Source: Methylibium sp. NZG
GTDB taxonomy: Bacteria > Pseudomonadota > Gammaproteobacteria > Burkholderiales > Burkholderiaceae_C
DNA: 64,000 bases
Assembly: GCA_001263235.1 (NCBI GenBank)
Contig: LGRD01000008.1
Location: forward strand, 1 to 64,000
Reading direction: 5' to 3'
Shown here: positions 10,311 through 20,166 of the stretch, piece after piece
How positions within the stretch are numbered: position 1 is the first letter of the stretch
Layout of the letters: every line of letters begins with the position of its first letter
Notes under the pieces: generated by a model
Told to the model about the DNA's origin: nothing
What the model saw: only the letters and a program-made list of their open reading frames with translations
Database searches by the model: none
Translations under genes and position numbers: made by a program

Positions 10311-11156
10311 TCAGAGACCCAACTGATCAAGCCACGCGCGGACCTGCCGAAACGCGTCGACCTGCACCTGATCGGCCGTCATGCCGCCGAGCGCGGCCGA
10401 GTCGGCAAGGAACTGGCGCACTGTGACGGGGCCGAATGCAGCGCTGTCGGTGAACTTGCCGGCGATGTGCTTGTAGCCCTTGAGCGCGACGGGATCGCCG
10501 AGCAACGGTCGGCAGGCCTCGGCGAGCGCTTCAGGCCCGCCCTCGAATTCGCGCACCGAGAAGTAGATGTCGTAGGCGTCCTTGCGCTTGTCGCGGCCGA
10601 CGAGGGCGTAACCCTTCATCACCAGCAGCGCGGGGATGCTCGCGACGCGCAACTCCACCGTGTTGCGCCGGCCGTCGGGCATGGTGCCGTCGAGCCTGTG
10701 GTGCACGAAGAATTGCATGGCCACGCTGGCGCCGTCGGCCTTTTGCACCGCGAAGTTGGCCAGCAGCGGCGGCTTGTTGCGCCTGATCCTGGCCTCGCGC
10801 GGCATCAGCAGGTCGACGATGACGGCCACCGGATCGTGGCCGTCGAGTTCGACCGTGCGGTGCAGCTGGAACCACTTCATATCTGCCCCGGCACGCTGGT
10901 AACCCGCGGCGTCGAGTGCCTCGACCAGGTTCTTGTAGTCGCCGTCGCCCAGCGCCTGCGCGTCCAGGCTCAGGTCGATGTCGAGTGTGCCCACATGCGC
11001 CGGCTCGGCATGCGGGAACAGCAGCCATGGCACCGACCCGCCGATGACGACAAACCGGTCGCGGTAGGCGCCGAGCACCTGGCCAATCTCCAGCAAGACA
11101 GAGAGCACGGCTTGCGCCCCGACGTCGTCGTAGTCGTTGGCGGACCTGGGTTCCAT
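10311..11156 (-). CDS. AbiEii-like nucleotidyltransferase, toxin of a type IV TA system
   Basis: A 281-aa protein with the polymerase-beta-fold nucleotidyltransferase signature of AbiEii/MenT-type toxins: FVVIGGSVPWLLF followed by VGTLDIDLSL, where the Asp pair would bind metal. A later conserved lysine and Asp region is ALVGRDKRKDAYDIYFSVRE. Related toxins transfer nucleotides to RNA acceptors (for example tRNA 3' ends) and stop growth. The start at 11156 shares one base with the stop of the upstream AbiEi-like gene (TGATG), typical of coupled TA genes. The family is confident; activity is inferred. Confidence 0.83.
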   Translation of the reverse strand: MEPRSANDYDDVGAQAVLSVLLEIGQVLGAYRDRFVVIGGSVPWLLFPHAEPAHVGTLDIDLSLDAQALGDGDYKNLVEALDAAGYQRAGADMKWFQLHRTVELDGHDPVAVIVDLLMPREARIRRNKPPLLANFAVQKADGASVAMQFFVHHRLDGTMPDGRRNTVELRVASIPALLVMKGYALVGRDKRKDAYDIYFSVREFEGGPEALAEACRPLLGDPVALKGYKHIAGKFTDSAAFGPVTVRQFLADSAALGGMTADQVQVDAFRQVRAWLDQLGL

Positions 11157-12283
11157 CACAGCTCCTTGGCCCACAGTGGGTGGATCTTCTCTGCGCGCCA
11201 GTGGTCCGCCGCTTCGCGGCCACGTTCGCCAGTGGACAGCAAGTCCAGGTAGGTCTGGATCGGGCCGGTGCCTTGCAGCTTGGGCCCGAGTGCCATCGTT
11301 TCCTTCCACAAGCCTTCGTCGCTGGGGTGGAAGATGGTCACGTTCTCGCCTCGTTCAGTCGGGGAAAACGGGGAAAGCTGCAAACGGAACGTGAACAGTA
11401 GAACGGTGTCCGGGGCGGCGTAGAAGAACTCGCCCACGGTACGTGCGTACGGGGCGACACGGCGAGCCACCGAATGCGATGCCAGCAGCACGTGCGAGCC
11501 TTGCCGGGCGACGTCGGCAAAGACTTCTTCGATCGCCGTCTGGAGTGCGCGCCCGTGCTTCAAAGTGTGGCCGCGCAACGCGACCCTCGGCGCCCACAGG
11601 CCATCGTCGCGCCAAGCGTCGAGCAGCGCATCGGGTTGCGTCAGTCGGAAGCCCTCGCCGGCTGCGGCCTCGGCCCATTCTCGCTCGATCAGCGCCCGGC
11701 GAACGTTGCTGACCTGGCCGATACTGACCTCGGTCTTGGCCGCCAGATCGGCCACCTTCCAGGAGAGCCGAGGTTGTTGCAAGAGCAGCTTCAACAGGCG
11801 CGCCGATTTGGGGAAGAACAGGGAGCGCTGCTCGCGCTTGGTCGCGAAGGGGTCGCGGTCGGCCTTGCTGATCTCCAGGTGGAAGCGAGGGAACACGATG
11901 CGCGCATTGCCGGCCAGGTCCAGCCACCCCAGGTCGTTTTCGGCCAGCATGGCGCGAGAGGCCGGCGAGATGAACGGTGCCACCACCAGCCCTCGGGTCA
12001 AGCCGGTGGATCGCGTGATCTGAAGGTCGAGCTGGCTCATGGCGCTTCGCAGGTGGCGAGGCTGACCGGATGACTTGCACTCGATGATCAGGCGGTGCGA
12101 TTCGCCGTCGATGGTGAACTCCGCTTCGCCGTCGCAGCCCTTGCCGTCCCGATTCGGTGCCGCGTCAATGGCGACATTCTTGACGATGGGCGAAGCTTCC
12201 AGCAGGTGCCGGAGCAGCCTCGCCCAGGCATCCGCTACCTCGTCCGCGCTCGTTGATTTCATTGGATGTACAGGTTTCAGCAT
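11156..12283 (-). CDS. AbiEi-like antitoxin/regulator with a nuclease-like N-terminal domain
   Basis: A 375-aa protein. Residues 1-100 carry a PD-(D/E)xK-like arrangement: CDGEAEFTIDG with Asp51, then LIIECKSSGQ with Glu68 and Lys70, then a Gln-containing helix (SQLDLQ). A winged helix-turn-helix follows at about 153-205 (LLKLLLQQPRLSWKVADLAA, then VSIGQVSNVRRALI). The C-terminal half is AbiEi-like. AbiEi proteins repress their own operon by binding inverted repeats, and two 18-bp dyads lie at its promoter. Two starts are possible: 12283 (nearly leaderless) and 12262 (seven codons in). Whether the nuclease-like domain is active is unknown. Confidence 0.75.
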   Translation of the reverse strand: MLKPVHPMKSTSADEVADAWARLLRHLLEASPIVKNVAIDAAPNRDGKGCDGEAEFTIDGESHRLIIECKSSGQPRHLRSAMSQLDLQITRSTGLTRGLVVAPFISPASRAMLAENDLGWLDLAGNARIVFPRFHLEISKADRDPFATKREQRSLFFPKSARLLKLLLQQPRLSWKVADLAAKTEVSIGQVSNVRRALIEREWAEAAAGEGFRLTQPDALLDAWRDDGLWAPRVALRGHTLKHGRALQTAIEEVFADVARQGSHVLLASHSVARRVAPYARTVGEFFYAAPDTVLLFTFRLQLSPFSPTERGENVTIFHPSDEGLWKETMALGPKLQGTGPIQTYLDLLSTGERGREAADHWRAEKIHPLWAKEL

Positions 12284-12292
12284 TCGCTGAAT
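12275..12292. promoter_or_regulatory. Candidate AbiEi operator, proximal 18-bp dyad
   Basis: TTTCAGCATTCGCTGAAT matches 14 of 18 positions of the perfect palindrome at 12340-12357, with identical arm spacing. It covers the start region and the edge of the predicted -10 of the AbiE-like operon, so a protein bound here would block transcription. Confidence 0.6.
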
Positions 12293-12318
12293 CTAATACT
12301 TTGAGTGAAAATCAGCAA
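12290..12318 (-). promoter_or_regulatory. Predicted promoter of the AbiE-like operon
   Basis: On the minus strand there is a TTGCTG -35 (12313-12318) and a TAGATT -10 (12290-12295) separated by 17 bp. The predicted transcript would begin near 12283, at or just before the first possible start codon. The promoter is bracketed by two similar dyads. Confidence 0.45.
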
Positions 12319-12339
12319 GCATTTCATCTGAAAAGATGC

Positions 12340-12357
12340 TTTCAGCGGCCGCTGAAA
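12340..12357. promoter_or_regulatory. Candidate AbiEi operator, distal perfect 18-bp palindrome
   Basis: TTTCAGCGGCCGCTGAAA is a perfect palindrome about 20 bp upstream of the predicted -35 of the AbiE-like operon. Further half-site-like motifs (TTTCATCTGAAA at 12322-12333, TTTTCGGGTGAAA just downstream) lie between and beside it. Cooperative autoregulation by the AbiEi-like protein is inferred. Confidence 0.6.
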
Positions 12358-12515
12358 CAAGCTTTTCGGGTGAAATGCGGTTTGAATGGCTTGCCAGCGC
12401 CAAAAGGGGCACTAATGTCTGGATTGCCTCTTTCAAGACCCGCGTTGCCCATTTCAAACACAGCAGGAAGGCCCCGCCCCGACGGCGGGCGTGGGTGCCA
12501 GCAGGCGATATCGAT

Positions 12516-12530
12516 ACCCTGTATCAGGGT
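12516..12530. promoter_or_regulatory. Dyad upstream of the Phd/RelE pair (candidate operator)
   Basis: ACCCTG-TAT-CAGGGT is a perfect 6-bp inverted repeat. A TACACT -10-like hexamer follows at 12538-12543, and the antitoxin ATG is at 12577. Phd/YefM antitoxins bind such dyads to repress their own operon. Confidence 0.5.
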
Positions 12531-12576
12531 CAGTCGCTACACTGGCATTAACGTAGACCTTAACGGAAACAACAAA

Positions 12577-12870
12577 ATGCCACTCCGAACCTCAGACATC
12601 GTCCCCATCAGCGAAGCCCGCGCCCGGCTTACCGAGCTGGCCGAAGACGTGGTGGGCAGCGGCGCGGAGAAGGTGCTCACCAAGAACGGCGCCAGCTACG
12701 TGGCCCTGGTCGATGCACGGCGGCTGGACTACTACCACGCGCTCGAGGCGGAGCATGCCAACCTGGTGTTGGCCGACGACGCCGTGACCGGCCTGCAGCA
12801 GGCACTGGCGGGGCAGTTCGTGTCGGACGAAGAACTGGACCGGGCGCTCGGAGTGGTTCCGGCGCGGTGA
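12577..12870 (+). CDS. Type II TA antitoxin, Phd/YefM family
   Basis: A 97-aa antitoxin. The N-terminal SDIVPISEARARLTELAEDV fold and the KNGASYVALVDARRLD strand are characteristic of Phd/YefM DNA-binding antitoxins. The C-terminal tail would wrap the toxin. The ATG at 12577 is chosen because it gives the family N-terminus; the frame is open further upstream without family resemblance. Its stop overlaps the GTG start of the toxin gene. Confidence 0.88.
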   Translation: MPLRTSDIVPISEARARLTELAEDVVGSGAEKVLTKNGASYVALVDARRLDYYHALEAEHANLVLADDAVTGLQQALAGQFVSDEELDRALGVVPAR

Positions 12871-13259
12871 GCCTTCCCGTTCAGGCACGGGTTCGCGCGG
12901 TGCCCAACTTCCTGGCGTGTCTGGACGCGGCTCGCCGCTTCATGGGCGAGCAGGACGCCACTTCTGCGCCCCGCCGCTTCGAGAAGTTGCAGGCTGAAGT
13001 CGTGAAGGCGCCGGAGCTGCTGTCGTTCGCACCGACGAGTGGTCGACCCGCTCGGTTCTTCGAGGCCACGTCAGGCTGGGGACGCCTTCAGGCCGGGCAA
13101 GCCCGGCAGCTCGCGCAAGCGTTGGGCACGCCGGAACTGCGAGAGCTCGTGCTCGCGCGTCACGTGCTGCTCTATGCTCATTCCGAACGGGACGTGGTGT
13201 TGCTCTCGATGCGGCACGAGCGCCAGTTGGGATACGGGCTGCCCGGCCCAGCCGCCTGA
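12867..13259 (+). CDS. Type II TA toxin, RelE/ParE superfamily
   Basis: A 130-aa toxin partner of the preceding antitoxin. The C-terminal VLLYAHSERDVVLLSMRHER-QLGY segment matches RelE/ParE proteins, where the terminal R/H residues contribute to activity. The start is GTG at 12867, overlapping the antitoxin stop (GTGA). RelE-like members cut ribosome-bound mRNA while ParE-like members poison gyrase; the sequence alone does not decide. It is convergent with the tail of the aromatic-catabolism operon. Confidence 0.85.
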   Translation: MSLPVQARVRAVPNFLACLDAARRFMGEQDATSAPRRFEKLQAEVVKAPELLSFAPTSGRPARFFEATSGWGRLQAGQARQLAQALGTPELRELVLARHVLLYAHSERDVVLLSMRHERQLGYGLPGPAA

Positions 13260-13293
13260 GCCGACGACTCCCATCCGCAATTCGCCCTGCACA

Positions 13294-14139
13294 TCAGCGT
13301 CTCGCCGCCAACCACGCCCGCATCGCCCCCGCCACCGCTTCGGGCTGCTCCATCGTGCACATGTGCCCGCAGCGCTCGACCACCACCAGCGTCGAGCCGG
13401 CGATCGCATCGCGCATGAATTCGTGGCGCCACGGTGGGCTCCAGCCGTCTTCGCGGCCGCACAGCAGCAGCGTGGGGCAGGCGATGGTGGCGAGCATCGG
13501 TGCGGCGTCGGGGCGGTTCAGCAGGGCGTGGATCTGGGCTTCGAAGTGGGCCGGCGTGCAGCGTTCGATCATGTCCAGCACGGCGTCGAACACCGGCGTG
13601 CCGACACGGTCGGGGTGCACCATCGGCACGGCCCAGGCGCGGCCCATCGCGCGCATGCCGTGGGCGCGTGCGGTGGCCAGCAGGGCCAGTCGGCCGGCCT
13701 TCTCGGCGGCACCGGCCTCGCCCTCGGGCAGCGGGTGGTACGAGGTGTCGAGCAGCGCCAGGTGCGTCACGCGCTCGGGCGCCAGGCGCATCACCTCGAA
13801 GGCCACGCGCCCGCCCATCGAATGGCCGGCGAGCGCAAAGCGCGGCGCGGGTGCGGTTGCCAGCACGTGCTCGGCCATCGCGCGCAGAGAGTCGCGTGTG
13901 CCGTAGTCGATCACGTGGCAGTTCGCGATGTCACACAACGCCTCGACCTGCGGGTGCCACACCGCAGCGTCGCACACCAGGCCGGGCAGCAGCACCAGGT
14001 GAGGCCGCTCTACGCGCGCCGGGCCCGGCACGCCGGTCGGCACGGCCACCGGTGCCGCGGCGGCCGTCGACGGCGTGAGTCCCTCGGCAAGTTCGTCGAC
14101 AGCTTCGTCGGCAGCACTGCCCGGCACAGCCGTGGCCAT
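13294..14139 (-). CDS. Alpha/beta hydrolase
   Basis: A 281-aa hydrolase. The nucleophile elbow is GHSMGG, the acid is probably in LLCGREDGWSPPW, and the catalytic His is in VERCGHMCTMEQPE. It opens with HLVLLPGLVCDAAVW, a lipase/esterase-like HG loop variant. The N-terminal 40 residues are low in complexity and a later start is possible. Its start shares a base with the stop of the aldo/keto reductase gene (TGATG), so it is the last gene of the operon. A substrate linked to aromatic esters or lactones is possible but unproven. Confidence 0.87.
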   Translation of the reverse strand: MATAVPGSAADEAVDELAEGLTPSTAAAAPVAVPTGVPGPARVERPHLVLLPGLVCDAAVWHPQVEALCDIANCHVIDYGTRDSLRAMAEHVLATAPAPRFALAGHSMGGRVAFEVMRLAPERVTHLALLDTSYHPLPEGEAGAAEKAGRLALLATARAHGMRAMGRAWAVPMVHPDRVGTPVFDAVLDMIERCTPAHFEAQIHALLNRPDAAPMLATIACPTLLLCGREDGWSPPWRHEFMRDAIAGSTLVVVERCGHMCTMEQPEAVAGAMRAWLAARR

Positions 14140-15137
14140 CAGAACTCCTCGGTGCCGATCTCGGTCTGCGTGGCCGCGTTGTAGCGCGAGCCGGTGACGG
14201 TGCGCTGGTTGATCAGCGCGCTCGCACGTTGCAGCACCGACGGGCTCAAGGCCACTGCATCGGCGCCCAGGTTCTCGTCCAGGTGGGCCAGGCTCGTGGT
14301 GCCGGGGATCGGCACGATGTGATCGCCTTGCGCCAGCAACCAGGCCAGCGCCAGTTGAACCATCGTGCAGCCGGTTTCATCGGCCAGCGGCTTCAGCCCG
14401 TCGAGCAGCTTCAGGTTGGCGGCGTAGTTCGCGGGCTCGAAGCGCGGCATGCCGCGGCGGATGTCTTTCGCGTCGAAGGTGGACACGTCGCGCAGCGTGC
14501 CGGTCAAGTAGCCGCGCGCCGTGGGGCTGAAGGCGACGAATGCGGCACCGATGTTCTTGCAGGTCTGCAGCACGGCAATCTCAGGGTTGCGCGTCCACAG
14601 CGAGTACTCGGTCTGCACAGCGCTGATCGGGTGCACCGCGTGCGCTTTCAACAAGGTCGCGGCCGATACTTCTGACAAGCCGAGCGTGCGCACCTTGCCT
14701 TGTCGCACCAAGTCCGACATCGCGCCCACGCTGTCTTCTATCGGGATCTTCTTGTCCCAGCGGTGCAGGTAGTACAGGTCGATCACGTCGGTCTGCAGGC
14801 GCTTGAGGCTCGCCTCGCAATCACGCCGGATCGACTCGGGCCGCCCGTCGATCACGCGTTTGATGCCGTCCGGGAAGGTCACGCCCGTCATCCCGCCCTT
14901 GCTGGCCAGCGTGAACTTCGAGCGGTGCGGCTTCATCACGCGGCCGACGAGCGTTTCGTTCACGCCGAAGCCGTAGAGCGCGGCCGTGTCGAACATCGTC
15001 ACGCCGCGGTCCAGCGCATACAGCAGCAGGCGCTCGGCCGCCTCAGGCGCAGGCGGCGCGCCGTAGGCGTGGCTCAGGTTCATGCAGCCCAGGCTGAGGG
15101 CTGAGACCTGGAACGAGCCGATCTGTCGCTGCTTCAT
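14139..15137 (-). CDS. Aldo/keto reductase
   Basis: A 332-aa NADPH-dependent oxidoreductase. The catalytic tetrad context is visible: FDTAALYG (Asp, Tyr), LASKGG (Lys) and LYYLHRWD (His). The cofactor-binding C-terminus has IVPIPGTTSLAHLDENLGA. It sits between ligC and the hydrolase with a 1-bp overlap with the latter. Members of this family reduce aldehydes and ketones; within this operon it may handle an aromatic aldehyde or a ring-fission side product, which is inference. Confidence 0.9.
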   Translation of the reverse strand: MKQRQIGSFQVSALSLGCMNLSHAYGAPPAPEAAERLLLYALDRGVTMFDTAALYGFGVNETLVGRVMKPHRSKFTLASKGGMTGVTFPDGIKRVIDGRPESIRRDCEASLKRLQTDVIDLYYLHRWDKKIPIEDSVGAMSDLVRQGKVRTLGLSEVSAATLLKAHAVHPISAVQTEYSLWTRNPEIAVLQTCKNIGAAFVAFSPTARGYLTGTLRDVSTFDAKDIRRGMPRFEPANYAANLKLLDGLKPLADETGCTMVQLALAWLLAQGDHIVPIPGTTSLAHLDENLGADAVALSPSVLQRASALINQRTVTGSRYNAATQTEIGTEEF

Positions 15138-15156
15138 CGGGTGCTGGCTGCGGGGC

Positions 15157-17401
<2,245 letters not shown>

Positions 17402-17438
17402 CAGAAGACTCCTGTCGGGGCGCGCATCACGGCACGCA

Positions 17439-19184
17439 TCACGGCACGCATTCGAAACTCGCGGCCAGCGCCGCGTCGCCGCCCTTGAAGCGCGGCCAGC
17501 GCGGCCACTCGCACAGCGGCCGCGCGCGCGTCACGGCGAACGGCGGTTGCAGCGCCTGCTCCACGATCTGCAAGTTGGCCGGCGCTTTGCCGCGTTCGAC
17601 CCAATCGACCAGCGCCGCCAGCATGTCCACATTGCCCGGCGCACCGCTGCCCACGTGGTCCACACCGGGCGCGGTGTAGAGCTTGACGAACTTGTCGGCG
17701 TTGGCTTGCCCCAGCCGCGCCACCACCGCCTGGTAGTAGCCGATGCCGGCATACGGGCTCTGCGCGTAGTCGGCCATGTTCTCCAGCATCAGCAGCTTGC
17801 CGCCGCGCGCGGCGAACGGGGTGAGGTCGGGGTTGGTCGCGTCCATCAACGCCGACACCTCGCGCACCCGGTCGGCAAACTTCTCGGGCGTGTACTGCAT
17901 CAGGTCGGCTCGCGCGTCGCGCGCATAGAAGTAGCGGATCGCGCCGCTGCCGAACTGCCACGCGATGCCGTTGTTCGGCAGCGGCGGCAGGGCCGGCGCG
18001 GCGCTGCCCAGCCACCACGCGCTCCAGCCGCCGGTGGGGCCGGCGGCCGGCAGCGCTTCGCCGGAGACACCCCAGCCGGGGTACTCGGTCACGCCGTTGG
18101 CGAGCGGGAACGAAAAGCGGAACGGCGCGTGCAGCGTCTGCACGGCCTTGACTTGGGCGTCGCTCAGGCAGGCGTCGCTGCTTGCGCCACCACTGGCCCC
18201 GGCCGAAGTACCGGCCGCACAACGCAGCCTCGTGACGTCGAAGCGCTGCTTGCAACCCACCGCGTCCGACACCACGCCGTCGGCTACGCCATCGCTCGCA
18301 TCGCACGCCGCCAGCACCGCGTCGCCGACAAGTTTGACTTGCCCCGGCCGCAGCCAGCCCTCGCCCATCGTCGCCATGCCGGCGCGCGTGCCGGCGTGCT
18401 GCAGGCCAGTCCAGTTGATGACGGGCACGCGCGCGAAGATGCCGTTGAAGTCGTCCGGGTAGCGCTGCGCCATCGTCAGCGCCTCGCGCCCGCCCTCGGA
18501 GCTGCCGAGGAAGTAGCTCTTCACCGGCCGGCGGTCGTAGGCACGCCAGGCCATCAGCATGGCCACGTCGCGCACCTTCTTGTACGACGCGTGCGCAAAG
18601 TTCAGCAAGGCCTCGTCGTTCAGCGCAAAGGCCTGCGGCGGCTGGCCGGGTGCGGTCTGGTGGCCCGAGTCGGTGCCCACAGTCATGTAGCCCTGCGCCA
18701 GTGGCGACGGTGTGTCGAAGCGCGCCGCCGGCAGCAGCGCCAGGCCATTCACCAGCGTGCCGTTGAAGCCGCCGCCACCGTACTGCACCATGCGCCCATT
18801 CCATTGCACCGGCAGGTTGACTTGAAAGCGAATTACCGGCGCCTTCGGGTCGATCGGGTCGATGGCGCCGATCACGCGGCAGTGTGCGGGCGTGGCCGGC
18901 GTGATGCGCCCGGCCGGCGTCGGCGCACGTTCGGCCACCGCCAGCGGCGTGGCCGCCACCAGCGTGGCCGACTCGATGCGCGCCGAGCCGCTGGGGATGG
19001 TGATGTCGCTCGCCGGCACCGGCGCCACCATCTCGATGCAGCGGCCGGCGGGGTCGGTGCCCAGACCGCGCGGGGTGCTGTCGGGGTCGACGCCGGCGCA
19101 GGCGGTGAGCAGTGCGCCGGTGGTCAGCGTCAGCGTCAGCGCCAGCGATGTGCCGCGGGGCCGAGTTCTTGTGGTTGAGCTCAT
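17439..19184 (-). CDS. Tannase/feruloyl-esterase-family lipoprotein without the active-site disulfide
   Basis: A 581-aa alpha/beta hydrolase exported as a probable lipoprotein (LTAC lipobox, Cys29). The nucleophile motif is G-S-S-E-G (Ser229) where tannases, feruloyl esterases and MHETase have Cys just before the Ser. The catalytic His510 is followed by Val511 where those enzymes have the partner Cys. A candidate acid is Asp472 (LENMAD). The calcium-site loop CDASDGVADGVV (about 294-305) is kept. Embedded between ligI and ligA, it may release protocatechuate or gallate from esters at the cell envelope; the substrate is inferred. Confidence 0.85.
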   Translation of the reverse strand: MSSTTRTRPRGTSLALTLTLTTGALLTACAGVDPDSTPRGLGTDPAGRCIEMVAPVPASDITIPSGSARIESATLVAATPLAVAERAPTPAGRITPATPAHCRVIGAIDPIDPKAPVIRFQVNLPVQWNGRMVQYGGGGFNGTLVNGLALLPAARFDTPSPLAQGYMTVGTDSGHQTAPGQPPQAFALNDEALLNFAHASYKKVRDVAMLMAWRAYDRRPVKSYFLGSSEGGREALTMAQRYPDDFNGIFARVPVINWTGLQHAGTRAGMATMGEGWLRPGQVKLVGDAVLAACDASDGVADGVVSDAVGCKQRFDVTRLRCAAGTSAGASGGASSDACLSDAQVKAVQTLHAPFRFSFPLANGVTEYPGWGVSGEALPAAGPTGGWSAWWLGSAAPALPPLPNNGIAWQFGSGAIRYFYARDARADLMQYTPEKFADRVREVSALMDATNPDLTPFAARGGKLLMLENMADYAQSPYAGIGYYQAVVARLGQANADKFVKLYTAPGVDHVGSGAPGNVDMLAALVDWVERGKAPANLQIVEQALQPPFAVTRARPLCEWPRWPRFKGGDAALAASFECVP

Positions 19185-19218
19185 GGTCGTGTCCGAAGTG
19201 CGCGATCGTCAGAGCGCG

Positions 19219-20166
19219 TCAGGCCCGCTCTTCAGGCCAGTACAGCCGCATCGGGTTGTCCACCAGCAGTTTGCGTTGCAGCTCGGCGGTGGTCGCGATG
19301 TGCGGGATGAAGTCCACCAGCAGCCCGTCGTCGGGCATGTGGTCCTTCAGGTTCGGGTGCGGCCAGTCGGTGCCCCACAGCACGCGGTCGGGAAAGGTCT
19401 CGACGATGCGGCGCGCGAACGGGATCACGTCGCGGTAGGCATTCTGTTCACCATTCAGCGCCTTGGGCCCGGCAACGCTCAAGCGCTCGGGGCAGCTCAC
19501 CTTGCTCCACACGTTCGGGTAGTCGTGCATGAAGCGCACGAACAGCTCGAACTGCGGGCCGTCAACGGGCAGGCTCACGTCGGGCCGGCCCATGTGGTCC
19601 ACGACCACGGTGGTCGGCAGTGCGGTGAAAAAGTCCCACAGCTCCGGAAGGTCGACCGCCTCGAAGTAGATCACCACATGCCAGCCGAGCGGGGCGATGC
19701 GCGCGGCGATCTCCATCAGCTCGTCCTTGGGCGTGAAGTCCACCAGCCGCTTGACGAAGTTGAAGCGCACGCCGCGCACGCCGGCGGCGTGCATCGCCTG
19801 CAGATCGGGGTCGGTCACGCTGCGCTTGACGGTGGCCACGCCGCGTGCCTTGCCGCCGCTGCCGACGAGCGCATCGACCATCGCGCGGTTGTCGGCGCCG
19901 TGGCAGGTGGCCTGCACGACGACGTTGCGCGCAAAACCGAGGTGGTCGCGCAGGGCGTAGAGCTGGTGCTTGGACGCGTCGCACGGCGTGTACTTGCGCT
20001 CGGGCGCGTACGGGAACTCGGCGCCGGGGCCGAACACGTGACAGTGCGCGTCCACGCTGCCCGGTGGCAGCTTGAACGCCGGCCGGCTCGGGCCGGCGTA
20101 CCAGTCGAGCCAGCCGGCGGTCTTGGTGAAGGCGCCGCTGGTGGGTTTGCCCATGGGGTTGCTCAT
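19219..20166 (-). CDS. ligI: 2-pyrone-4,6-dicarboxylate hydrolase
   Basis: Amidohydrolase-superfamily lactonase (315 aa) opening 2-pyrone-4,6-dicarboxylate to 4-oxalomesaconate. The HxH-like DAHCHVFGPGAEFPYAPERK block, VVVDHMGRPD, and VLWGTDWPHPNLKDHMPDDG with the catalytic Asp are characteristic of LigI. The ATG at 20166 overlaps the stop of the upstream dehydrogenase (ATGA) and gives the expected length; the frame stays open upstream without homology. Confidence 0.95.
   Translation of the reverse strand: MSNPMGKPTSGAFTKTAGWLDWYAGPSRPAFKLPPGSVDAHCHVFGPGAEFPYAPERKYTPCDASKHQLYALRDHLGFARNVVVQATCHGADNRAMVDALVGSGGKARGVATVKRSVTDPDLQAMHAAGVRGVRFNFVKRLVDFTPKDELMEIAARIAPLGWHVVIYFEAVDLPELWDFFTALPTTVVVDHMGRPDVSLPVDGPQFELFVRFMHDYPNVWSKVSCPERLSVAGPKALNGEQNAYRDVIPFARRIVETFPDRVLWGTDWPHPNLKDHMPDDGLLVDFIPHIATTAELQRKLLVDNPMRLYWPEERA

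Noticed and set aside
12322-12333. TTTCATCTGAAA as a third full AbiEi operator
   Set aside because: It resembles the half-sites but is only 12 bp with an asymmetric centre and lacks the 18-bp geometry of the two main dyads; kept only as a half-site-like motif.
17439-19184. Identity as a true MHETase (PET degradation)
   Set aside because: Fold family and calcium loop agree, but the CS-D-HC disulfide cysteines are missing and no PETase-like gene is present; the link to protocatechuate genes does not prove a terephthalate substrate.
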